Positions 51,509 through 58,429 of a stretch of 64,000 nucleotides of DNA are shown one piece after another. Numbering within the stretch: position 1 is the stretch's first letter; each line of letters starts with the position of its first letter. Source of the stretch: CAWBJP01 sp963789165 (GTDB lineage Bacteria; Actinomycetota; Acidimicrobiia; IMCC26256; BP-133); assembly GCA_963789165.1 (NCBI GenBank), contig CAWBJP010000007.1, positions 186,001 through 250,000 on the forward strand, given 5' to 3'. A model generated the notes under the pieces. That model saw nothing but the letters and a program-made list of their open reading frames with translations, was not told the origin of the DNA and made no database searches. The position numbers and the translations under genes were made by a program.

Positions 51509-53008
51509 TTACGACAGGCCGAAGCGGGCCAGGACCGGACGGGGGTCGACGCCGGTCTGGCGGGCCAGGGCGTCGAAGAGATCGGCGGGACGCGACACGG
51601 TGAAGGCCCGGTCGCGGTGGTAGCGGCGCAGGGCACAGTCCAGGGCGTCGTAACCGCCGATGACGTCACCGTAAGCAGCCAGGGCCTGAAGGCCGCCGAC
51701 GTAGACGGAGAGGAAGTAGATCCGGCCCTGGCGGTCCCAGTAGGCCATCGACTCGCCCAGGCGGGTCCGCCCGGCAGCTGGGATGGCCCGGCCCCGCTGA
51801 TAGGCCATCCGGCCTCCGACCCGCGAGTCCGCGTAGGTGGCCACCCCCTCGTCGAGGAAGGGGTGGGCGTACTGGTCGTTGCCGGCCACCCCGTAGAACC
51901 ACTGGTGCGCCACCTCATGGACCAGGTGGACGTTCGACACCCCGGAGCCGAGGTGGATGTGGGTGGGGAACTCGATGCCGCCGGTGAGATTGGTGGTGAC
52001 GCCGACGCTGAGCCGGGGATAGGGGTATTCGCCGAACCGGGCCGCGAGGCCGTCCAAGGCGTCGGCGGCCCGCCGGGCCAGCGTGGCCGGGTCGCCCGCC
52101 GCCCCCTCGGCCACCCCCACCGCCACCGTGGTGCGCCCGGCCTGGGCGGGCACCTCCGCCACCCGCATGGGCGCCACCGTGGCGCCCCAGTCCCGCACCG
52201 CCTCGGCCACGAAGCGTCCCGGTGAGGATTCCGTGCCCGTGGCCAGGGTGGTGAACCCGGGCGGAGCGGTGACGGTCACGTCCCAGTCGGCCACCTCCGA
52301 CGCGGCCGCCTCGGCAAAGGCGTCCACCGCCGGGGAGGTCTGCCAGCCACTCCCCCGCACCCAGGACAGCACGGGCAGGACGGACCCGAGCCGCAGCGAC
52401 CGGCCGATCTGGGCCACACGATCGTTGATGGCCCCGGGCATGAACAGCCGGAAGTCGATGCGGGCCCCGACCGGCTGGCCGGCGGGGAACGACCCCGGGA
52501 GGAAATACAGCGTGCCGGGACTCCCGGGGGCGGCCCCCGCCGCTTCGTAGGTGCCGGCGATCTGCTGCTCACCCAGGAAGGCGGCCACGACCTCGAAGCG
52601 GCTCCCCGCCCGCCCGAGGCGGGGAGCGTTGGCCCAGAAGCGGAACACGAGGCGGTCGGTGGGGGCATCGGGCGTGAACCGCACCGAAAGCGTGCCGGTC
52701 ACCATCCGGGCGGCGGGGTCGACGTTCAGCTGGGCGTTGTAACGGGGGCGCTCCGGCCAGGGGGCGGGATAGCCGGGGGGCACGTCGCAGGGCCCGACCG
52801 GCGGTACCGGGACGGGAGCGGCCGCCGCCGGCGCCGGGGTGGGGGGCGGGGTTGTCGCGACAGTGGTCGGCGGCACCGTGGTGGTGGTGGAGGAGGTCGT
52901 GGTGGCCGTCGTCGTTGTCGACGTCGGAGGCGCCGCAGCCGGCTCCGAGGCTCCACTGGTACAGGCCGTAACCATGACCAGAACGGCGAGGACCAGGCGA
53001 AGAGCCAT
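51509..53008 (-). CDS. M1-like metallopeptidase lipoprotein
   Basis: A 499-residue lipoprotein (signal peptide, VTAC lipobox), a 40-residue Thr/Pro linker, an N-terminal beta-sandwich (ARMVTGTLSVRFTPDAPTDRLVFRFWAN) and a zinc peptidase domain with HEVAHQWFYG and the downstream Glu in FLDEGVATY. The usual GxMEN exopeptidase motif is replaced by GGIEFPTHI, so it is a divergent M1 relative. The start chosen, ATG 53008, opens the signal peptide with MALRL. The frame stays open through the upstream repeat (copy C), giving a possible 27-residue extension from 53089. Confidence 0.87.
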   Translation of the reverse strand: MALRLVLAVLVMVTACTSGASEPAAAPPTSTTTTATTTSSTTTTVPPTTVATTPPPTPAPAAAAPVPVPPVGPCDVPPGYPAPWPERPRYNAQLNVDPAARMVTGTLSVRFTPDAPTDRLVFRFWANAPRLGRAGSRFEVVAAFLGEQQIAGTYEAAGAAPGSPGTLYFLPGSFPAGQPVGARIDFRLFMPGAINDRVAQIGRSLRLGSVLPVLSWVRGSGWQTSPAVDAFAEAAASEVADWDVTVTAPPGFTTLATGTESSPGRFVAEAVRDWGATVAPMRVAEVPAQAGRTTVAVGVAEGAAGDPATLARRAADALDGLAARFGEYPYPRLSVGVTTNLTGGIEFPTHIHLGSGVSNVHLVHEVAHQWFYGVAGNDQYAHPFLDEGVATYADSRVGGRMAYQRGRAIPAAGRTRLGESMAYWDRQGRIYFLSVYVGGLQALAAYGDVIGGYDALDCALRRYHRDRAFTVSRPADLFDALARQTGVDPRPVLARFGLS

Positions 53009-53089
53009 GGCGTGCGCCGCGCCAGCGGCGCCGGAGGTGGGGCAGGGGCCCCCACCGACGTCGCGATGAGCCGCCAGGCGAAGAGCCAT
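53009..53089 (-). repeat. MALRLAAHR repeat, copy C, fused in frame to the next gene
   Basis: An 81-base copy starting ATGGCTCTTCGCCTGGCGG, identical to copies A and B over the first 27 bases and the loop region. The stem is GGUGGGG/CCCCACC with a weaker base. Unlike A and B it has no stop: it runs in frame into the peptidase gene, whose own start repeats ATGGCTCTTCGCCTGG exactly. Confidence 0.75.
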
Positions 53090-53123
53090 CAGCAACGAGG
53101 GTAACGGCCTCTAGGTTGTACCC

Positions 53124-53621
53124 ATGCCGCTCGCCACCACGGTCTGGCCCATCGGTCCCGCGCTCATCCTGGCCCTCGAGGAGCAGCTCGGCCCGCCGGT
53201 CGACTCCTACGTCAACGGTTCCCAGACGTGGTTCACGGAGGCCGACGGCGGTGCGGTGCTGGAATGGCGGCTGCACCCCACGGCCGGCTACGAGGTGCCC
53301 AAGGGGCTGTCCCACTACGACGTGTGGGAGACGGTGATCGGTCAGCTGGTGGCCGGCGCCGGCCCCGAGACTCTTTCCCTCGGGTCGGAGATCCGCCCCC
53401 TGAAGGCGCTCTGGGACGGGCTGGAGTGCTTCCCCGCCCATGGTGAAGACCTGGAACCCGCCAACCTGGCCGCCGCCGCCCGCGCCGCCCTGGGCCTGAC
53501 CCCTGACGCCGCCGGCCTCGTCGACCACGAACGGATCGGGGACGCCTGGGAGCGGTCGCGGGGGACCGTGTCCATCATCGAGCTGCTCCTCGAGCAGCTC
53601 GGCGCCACCAGGCCCCGCTAA
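53124..53621 (+). CDS. Hypothetical protein (165 aa)
   Basis: A soluble protein beginning MPLATTVWPIGPALILALEEQ, with GSQTWFTEADGGAVLEWRLHPTAGYEVPKG and a helical second half (LAAAARAALGLTP, IGDAWERSRGTVSIIELLLEQLG). No signal or known motif is seen. It is divergent from the peptidase gene (35 bases from repeat C) and converges with the NUDIX gene, their stops overlapping. Confidence 0.72.
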   Translation: MPLATTVWPIGPALILALEEQLGPPVDSYVNGSQTWFTEADGGAVLEWRLHPTAGYEVPKGLSHYDVWETVIGQLVAGAGPETLSLGSEIRPLKALWDGLECFPAHGEDLEPANLAAAARAALGLTPDAAGLVDHERIGDAWERSRGTVSIIELLLEQLGATRPR

Positions 53622-54319
53622 GCGCCGTCGGCGGGCTCGCCGGGAGGAACCCGCCAGACCTCCGGGCGGGGTGCGTCGAAGTGGGCCCGCTCCACCTTGC
53701 CGTCGATGGCGGCGAAGGCGAGGTCCACCCATCGCGCCCCGCCGGCCAGCGGCTCAGGCATGGCGTCTCGGGCGAAGAAGCCGACGTCGAGCGTCTCGAG
53801 CGGGTGGGGGCGGAGGTCGCCGCCCACCGCCCGGCAGTGGAAGACCAGGGAGTACAGGGGGATGGCGTGGAACCCGAGCCTCAAGCCGTCGAACACGCTG
53901 ATGAGGGAGACGGGTACCGCCTCGATGCCGGTCTCCTCGTAGACCTCCTTGACCGCCACCTCGGAGGGCGAGTAGCCGATGTCGGCCCAACCCGTGGGGT
54001 AGAGCCACACCCCGGTGCCGGCCCGCTGAACGAGCAGGACCTCACCGGCGTCGTTGCCCACCACCGCGCCCACCGCGGTCTTGGGGGTGACGTAACCGGG
54101 GACGCCCTCGCCCACACTGGCCAGCCACTCCTCGACCTGAACGCCCGCCTCCACCTCGCTCACGGCCGCGCAGCGGATGTCGGCCGCGATCTTGAGGACC
54201 TCCTCGAAGCGCTCCCGCTCGTAGAGGCTCTGGGTGAAGCCCAGGCCGGTGCGGGCCACCCCGGCCAGGGACTCGGCCCAGCGCAGGAGGTGCGACACGG
54301 ACACGTCAGCCATCATCAC
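53618..54319 (-). CDS. NUDIX hydrolase with N-terminal helical domain
   Basis: A 233-residue NUDIX protein. The N-terminal 65 residues (LLRWAESLAGVARTGLGFTQSLYERERFEEVLKIAADI) match the helical domain that precedes the NUDIX fold in some ADP-ribose/nucleoside-diphosphate hydrolases. The NUDIX box is ADIGYSPSEVAVKEVYEETGI, with Lys in place of the usual Arg before EVYEE. Substrate unknown. Several start codons (GTG 54319, ATG 54316, ATG 54313) are in frame. Confidence 0.88.
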   Translation of the reverse strand: MMMADVSVSHLLRWAESLAGVARTGLGFTQSLYERERFEEVLKIAADIRCAAVSEVEAGVQVEEWLASVGEGVPGYVTPKTAVGAVVGNDAGEVLLVQRAGTGVWLYPTGWADIGYSPSEVAVKEVYEETGIEAVPVSLISVFDGLRLGFHAIPLYSLVFHCRAVGGDLRPHPLETLDVGFFARDAMPEPLAGGARWVDLAFAAIDGKVERAHFDAPRPEVWRVPPGEPADGA

Positions 54320-54325
54320 GGCAGC

Positions 54326-55030
54326 CTAACTGCGGCCCTGGGGGACGGCAGGAGCACCCTGTACCAGAGCGGGGGGCACGTCATCGACGGCGCAGGTCAC
54401 CAGCACCCCCTCGGGAACGGGACGCACCTCCGCCTCGCAGGGGAGCAGGTCGGCCCCGGGAATGGCGTAGGTCACGGTCAGGGCGGCGGCGGGCAGGCCC
54501 AGACCCTGAACGGAGATGGGCACGATGCGCAGCCGGTTCCCCTCCAGGGTCACCCGGCCGCGGGCGGACAGGTCGACGCCCCGCACGGTGGTGTGGATCT
54601 CCACCTCGCTGTCGGTGAAGCGCAGATCGAGGCCGACCGCCCGGGCCAGGGAGGCGCCGTCGACCAGGGCCTCCATACGGCCGGCGCCGACATCGAGGAC
54701 CCGCACCCGGCCGGCGAAGAGCTCACTCCGGTCGACCTTCACGTTGCTCAGGTCCAACCCGAGGCGCGTCACGGTGAGGATGCCGGCGCGCAGGTTCTCC
54801 ATCCGCACCGACACCCCGGGCACGTCCCCTCCGACCAGCAGCCGGCCGAGGAAGGGAAAGGAGTTGATGGAGGCGGAGGAGGCGCTCGACGGCGGGTAGT
54901 AGGCGGCCGTCTGCTCCGCCACCTTTGCCTCCGCCCAGGCCCGGGCGGCGACATCGGCCGCCAGGAGGACACCAGACAGGACGGCGAGGACGACCAGCTT
55001 CTTGATCAACGTTCCCAGCTTGCCTATCAA
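54326..55030 (-). CDS. DUF2993 (LmeA-like) membrane-anchored protein
   Basis: A 234-residue protein with an N-terminal signal anchor (KKLVVLAVLSGVLLAADVAARAW) and the DUF2993 pattern SINSFPFLGRLLVGGDVPGVSV, LDLSNVKVDRSELFAG, DSEVEIHTTVRGVDLSARG. The mycobacterial relative LmeA takes part in lipomannan synthesis, which would fit the PIM genes at 1-1937. TTG 55030 is the assumed start; the open frame upstream repeats the heptad LIxxLGxL, encoded by a 21-base tandem duplication (about 55017-55057), and CTG 55051 overlaps the previous stop. Confidence 0.82.
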   Translation of the reverse strand: MIGKLGTLIKKLVVLAVLSGVLLAADVAARAWAEAKVAEQTAAYYPPSSASSASINSFPFLGRLLVGGDVPGVSVRMENLRAGILTVTRLGLDLSNVKVDRSELFAGRVRVLDVGAGRMEALVDGASLARAVGLDLRFTDSEVEIHTTVRGVDLSARGRVTLEGNRLRIVPISVQGLGLPAAALTVTYAIPGADLLPCEAEVRPVPEGVLVTCAVDDVPPALVQGAPAVPQGRS

Positions 55031-55047
55031 CTCTCCCAGCCTGCGTA

Positions 55048-55290
55048 TCAGCTTTCGAGGACGTCGCCCTCCATGCGGTTGACGGATACGCCGATCTCGC
55101 TGAACCAGGCCACCGCCTCGTCGATGGCCTGCTGCTCGCCCGTCAACTCGAGGATGACCCAGCCCGAGTGGCTCTCGACGTTGGCCCGGCGGATGTTGGG
55201 CATGACGCCGAAGCGGTTGGCGGCCTCGAAGATCAAGGGGCGTTCCACCAGCGTTTCGGGAAAGGACAGGTAGAGGCGGGTCCGGCTCAT
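55048..55290 (-). CDS. NIL-domain protein
   Basis: An 80-residue stand-alone NIL (ACT-like) domain: RTRLYLSFPETLVERPLIFEAANRFGVMPNIRRANVES, then WVILELTGEQQAIDEAVAWF. The domain is found at the C-terminus of MetN and in sulphur-transfer proteins, where it may bind methionine or other small ligands. Its ATG overlaps the larE stop (ATGA), so a link to sulphur transfer is plausible. Confidence 0.87.
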   Translation of the reverse strand: MSRTRLYLSFPETLVERPLIFEAANRFGVMPNIRRANVESHSGWVILELTGEQQAIDEAVAWFSEIGVSVNRMEGDVLES

Positions 55291-56123
55291 GTCTGCCCCT
55301 CCTTCTGGAGCGCCTCGTTGAGGTTTCCGGACCGTAGCCCTTCCGGATCGAGGGTGACGGAGCGGTAGCCGGACCGTTGTACGGCCACCATCACCTCGTC
55401 GGCCCGCTCCCGGGCCCGGGGCAGGTCGGCCAGGGGCAGCTCAACCCGGGCGGCGTCGCCATAGTGGCGGACCCGCAGGTCGGAGAAGCCCAGCGCCCGC
55501 AGGGCCGCCTCGGCTCGGCCGACCCGGTCCAGGGTGGCGATGGTCACCGGGGTCCCGTAGGGGATGCGTGAGGCCAGGCAGGGGGCGGCGGGCTTGTCCC
55601 ACACCGCCAGCCCGAGGGCCCGGGCCGCGGTCCGCACGTCCGCCTTGGTGAAGCCGGCGTCGGCCAGCGGGGTCCGGACCCCGCGCTCGGCCGCGGCCCG
55701 CTGGCCGGGCCGGTGATCGGAGAGATCGTCGACGATGGTCCCGACGACCACCACCGCCCCCTCGGCCTCGGCGATGGGCCCAAGGACGTCGAAGAGCTCG
55801 GACCGGCAGTGGTAGCAGCGGTCGCCGGCGTTGGCCACATAGTCGGGCCGGGCCAGCTCGGCCGTGGTCACGGGACGCCAGCGCAGACCCCAGACTCCGG
55901 CCAGATCCTCCACCGCGGCCACCTCCTCGGCGGGCACCGCGGGGGACACGGCTGTGACGGCCAGGGCGTTGCGACCCAGCTCCTGGTGGGCCACCACGGC
56001 CAGCAGCGACGAGTCCACGCCTCCCGAGCATGCCACCAGGACCCGGCCCAAACGGCGCAGAGCGGAACGAAGCTGATCCTGCTTCTCGCCCACGCCGGGG
56101 GTGTCCGTCTCCGGGAAACTCAC
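55287..56123 (-). CDS. larE: LarE-like ATP-dependent sulphur transferase
   Basis: A 278-residue PP-loop protein. SGGVDSSLLAVVAH is the ATP-pyrophosphatase loop; GDRCYHCRSELF and AAPCLASRIPYGTPVT are LarE hallmarks. LarE adenylates and thiolates the pyridinium precursor of the nickel-pincer cofactor, sacrificing its own cysteine. No larA, larB or larC is in the window, so the client pathway is open. GTG 56123 is assumed from homology. Divergent from the Liv operon, with about 70 bases between. Confidence 0.88.
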   Translation of the reverse strand: MSFPETDTPGVGEKQDQLRSALRRLGRVLVACSGGVDSSLLAVVAHQELGRNALAVTAVSPAVPAEEVAAVEDLAGVWGLRWRPVTTAELARPDYVANAGDRCYHCRSELFDVLGPIAEAEGAVVVVGTIVDDLSDHRPGQRAAAERGVRTPLADAGFTKADVRTAARALGLAVWDKPAAPCLASRIPYGTPVTIATLDRVGRAEAALRALGFSDLRVRHYGDAARVELPLADLPRARERADEVMVAVQRSGYRSVTLDPEGLRSGNLNEALQKEGQT

Positions 56124-56196
56124 CTTGGGTACCCTATCGCCGCGCCCGAATTTCACCGATGGGTGACGAAGAGGCGTGCCGAGGTGAGGAGGCTGC

Positions 56197-57399
56197 ATGA
56201 CCAAGTCCCGATGGAGCCGGTGGGCGTCCCTCGTGATGGCTGCGTCCATGGTGCTGGCCGCCTGTGGCGACGACGGGGGTGAGACCGGGTCGGGCGGAGA
56301 AGGGGACGGCGCCGGCGACAAGACGACCGTCGCCATCGCCTTCGTGGGCCCGCTCACGGGTGACAACGCCAATCTGGGCATCAACATCCGGGACGGCATG
56401 AAGGTCGCCGTGGAGGAGTGGAACGCCAAGAGCACCAAGTTCACCTACGAGATCAAGGAGTACGACACCCAGGGCGACCCCGCCCAGGCGCCGGGCCAGA
56501 AGGACAAGTACGTGCCCGACGAGTCGATCATCGGGATCGTCGGGCCCACCTTCTCGGGTGAGACCAAGGCCGTGCTCCCCGACCTCGACGCCGCCGGCCT
56601 GGTCATGGTGAGCGCGTCCTGCACCAACGTCGACCTTCCCAACGTGGTGCCCAACACGAAGGTCTTCCACCGGGTCATCCCCGACGACGGGGTCCAGGCC
56701 AAAGGCGTGACCGACTACGTCATCAAGTCGATCAAGCCCAAGAAGGTGGCCCTCATCCACGACAACACCGAGTACGGCAAGGGGTTGTGGGAGGGCGTCG
56801 TCACCCTCCTCGACGAGGCCGGCATCGACACCTCCACCACCGACGCCATCGACCCCAAGGGCCAGGACTACTCAGCCGCGGTCAACAAGGTGGAAGCGGC
56901 CAAGGTCGACATGATCTTCTACGGCGGCTACTACAACGAGGCCGGCCGGTTCAAGAAGCAGCTGACCGACGCCGGCGTCACGGCCAAGTTCATCAGCGGT
57001 GACGGCTCGCTCGACCCCGGGTTCGTCGTCAGCTCCGGGGCGGCCGGGGGCGAGGGTGCTCTGCTCACCTGTCCCTGCCGCCTGGCCACCCCCGACCTGC
57101 CGGGCAAGGGCGGCGAGTACGCCACCAAGTACACCGAGCTCATCAAGCGGGACCCGGGTACGTACTCCAGCGAGGGCTACGACGCCATCAGCATCCTGAT
57201 CGCCGGCATCGAGGCGGGGAACGACACGCGGGCCAAGCTGCTCGACTACGTGGAGAACCTGGGCAGCTTCGACGGTGTCTCCAAGACCATCGAGTTCGAG
57301 GCCAACGGCAACGTCAAGGCGGGTGACGTGTTCGTCTACGAGGTCAAGGACGGCAAGATCACCGAACTGGGCAAGACCTCGGAGCTGGCCGGTAGCTGA
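56197..57399 (+). CDS. livJ: Branched-chain amino-acid ABC transporter substrate-binding lipoprotein
   Basis: A 400-residue periplasmic-binding protein type I. It has a signal peptide with lipobox VLAACG, then VAIAFVGPLTGDNANLGINIRDGMKVAVEEWN, YDTQGDPAQA, GPTFSGETKAVLPD, VSASCTN, and a C-terminal SSEGYDAISILIAGIE. AGGAGG nine bases before the ATG gives strong translation. It is the first gene of a complete Liv system; the ligand could be leucine-type amino acids, urea or short amides. Confidence 0.93.
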   Translation: MTKSRWSRWASLVMAASMVLAACGDDGGETGSGGEGDGAGDKTTVAIAFVGPLTGDNANLGINIRDGMKVAVEEWNAKSTKFTYEIKEYDTQGDPAQAPGQKDKYVPDESIIGIVGPTFSGETKAVLPDLDAAGLVMVSASCTNVDLPNVVPNTKVFHRVIPDDGVQAKGVTDYVIKSIKPKKVALIHDNTEYGKGLWEGVVTLLDEAGIDTSTTDAIDPKGQDYSAAVNKVEAAKVDMIFYGGYYNEAGRFKKQLTDAGVTAKFISGDGSLDPGFVVSSGAAGGEGALLTCPCRLATPDLPGKGGEYATKYTELIKRDPGTYSSEGYDAISILIAGIEAGNDTRAKLLDYVENLGSFDGVSKTIEFEANGNVKAGDVFVYEVKDGKITELGKTSELAGS

Positions 57400-57423
57400 G
57401 ACCGCGGCCATGGAAACTCGGGA

Positions 57424-57454
57424 ACGGGGGGCGTCGGCGACGCCCCCCGTTTTC
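57424..57454 (+). terminator. Intrinsic terminator between livJ and livH
   Basis: ACGGGGGGCGTC (57424-57435) pairs perfectly with 57439-57450 around a three-base loop and is followed by TTTTC, one of few T-tracts in the window. It should end most transcripts after livJ, lowering permease levels relative to the binding protein. Confidence 0.88.
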
Positions 57455-57472
57455 TTCGCCTGAGGAGCCACC

Positions 57473-58429
57473 ATCGAGCACTGCTTCGACTGCCTGTGGG
57501 ACCAGTTCTGGCCCCAGACCTTCGACGGTCTGACGCTGGGGGCCATCTACGCCCTGATCGCTCTCGGGTACACGCTGGTCTACGGCGTGCTGCGACTGAT
57601 CAACTTCGCCCACTCCGAGATCTTCATGATCGGGATCTTCGCCTCGCTCTTCGCCATGCACGGCCTGGGGGTGGAAGTCGCCGACAGCCCGAAGACGGGC
57701 CTGGCCCTGGCTGTGACCGTGGTCGGTGTCATGGCCGTCGCCATGGCCGTCTCGGGCGGGGTGGCCGTGGCCATCGAGCGGATCGCCTACCGGCCCCTGC
57801 GGCGCCGGGGGGCACCCCGCCTCGCCGCCCTCATCACCGCCATCGGGATCTCGCTCTTCCTCCAGGAGCTGTTCGCCGCCCGCTACGGCCGTGACTTCCT
57901 CGGCTTCCCCCGCATCCTGGAGAAGCAGAGGCTGGCCAGCTTCTTCGGGGCCAACATCCGCAGCGACAAGGTCCTGGTCATCGTGGGCGCCCTCGGGCTG
58001 ATGATCGCCCTGGAGCGCTTCGTGGCCAAGTCCCGGCTGGGCCGCGGCATCCGGGCCACGGCCCAGGACGCGGAGACGGCCGCCCTCATGGGGGTCAACA
58101 TCGACCGGGTCGTGATGATCACCTTCCTGCTGGGCGGGATGCTGGCCGGCGCGGCCGGCACCCTCTACGGCATCTTCTTCGAGGCGGCCCGGTTCAACAT
58201 CGGCTTCCTGCCCGGGATCAAAGCCTTCACGGCCGCTGTCCTGGGGGGCATCGGCAACATCCGCGGCGCCCTGGTGGGCGGCCTGGCCCTCGGGCTGCTG
58301 GAGAACTGGGGGGCGACCGTCCTCGGCGGGGAATGGAAGGACGTCTTCGCCTTCCTGGTGCTCGTGCTGGTGCTCATGTTCCGGCCCACCGGCCTGCTGG
58401 GCGAGTCCCTGGGCAAGGCGCGGGCGTGA
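57473..58429 (+). CDS. livH: Branched-chain amino-acid ABC permease LivH
   Basis: A 318-residue LivH-type permease: FDGLTLGAIYALIALGYTLVYGVLRLINFAHSE covers the first helix and the conserved NFAHG-like loop, RATAQDAETAALMGVN is the EAA-like cytoplasmic loop, and GAVLGGIGNIRGALVGG is near the end. No ATG/GTG/TTG lies in frame before GTG 57587, which would remove helix 1. An ATC at 57473 sits seven bases after GAGGAG and gives the expected N-terminus, so either ATC is used or the base is misread. Its stop overlaps the livM start (GTGA). Confidence 0.9.
   Translation: MEHCFDCLWDQFWPQTFDGLTLGAIYALIALGYTLVYGVLRLINFAHSEIFMIGIFASLFAMHGLGVEVADSPKTGLALAVTVVGVMAVAMAVSGGVAVAIERIAYRPLRRRGAPRLAALITAIGISLFLQELFAARYGRDFLGFPRILEKQRLASFFGANIRSDKVLVIVGALGLMIALERFVAKSRLGRGIRATAQDAETAALMGVNIDRVVMITFLLGGMLAGAAGTLYGIFFEAARFNIGFLPGIKAFTAAVLGGIGNIRGALVGGLALGLLENWGATVLGGEWKDVFAFLVLVLVLMFRPTGLLGESLGKARA

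Noticed and set aside
55287..56444. A longer 385-residue LarE starting at 56444
   Set aside because: The extra N-terminal residues are antisense to livJ and its promoter, and the PP-loop normally lies about 30 residues from the start, as with GTG 56123.
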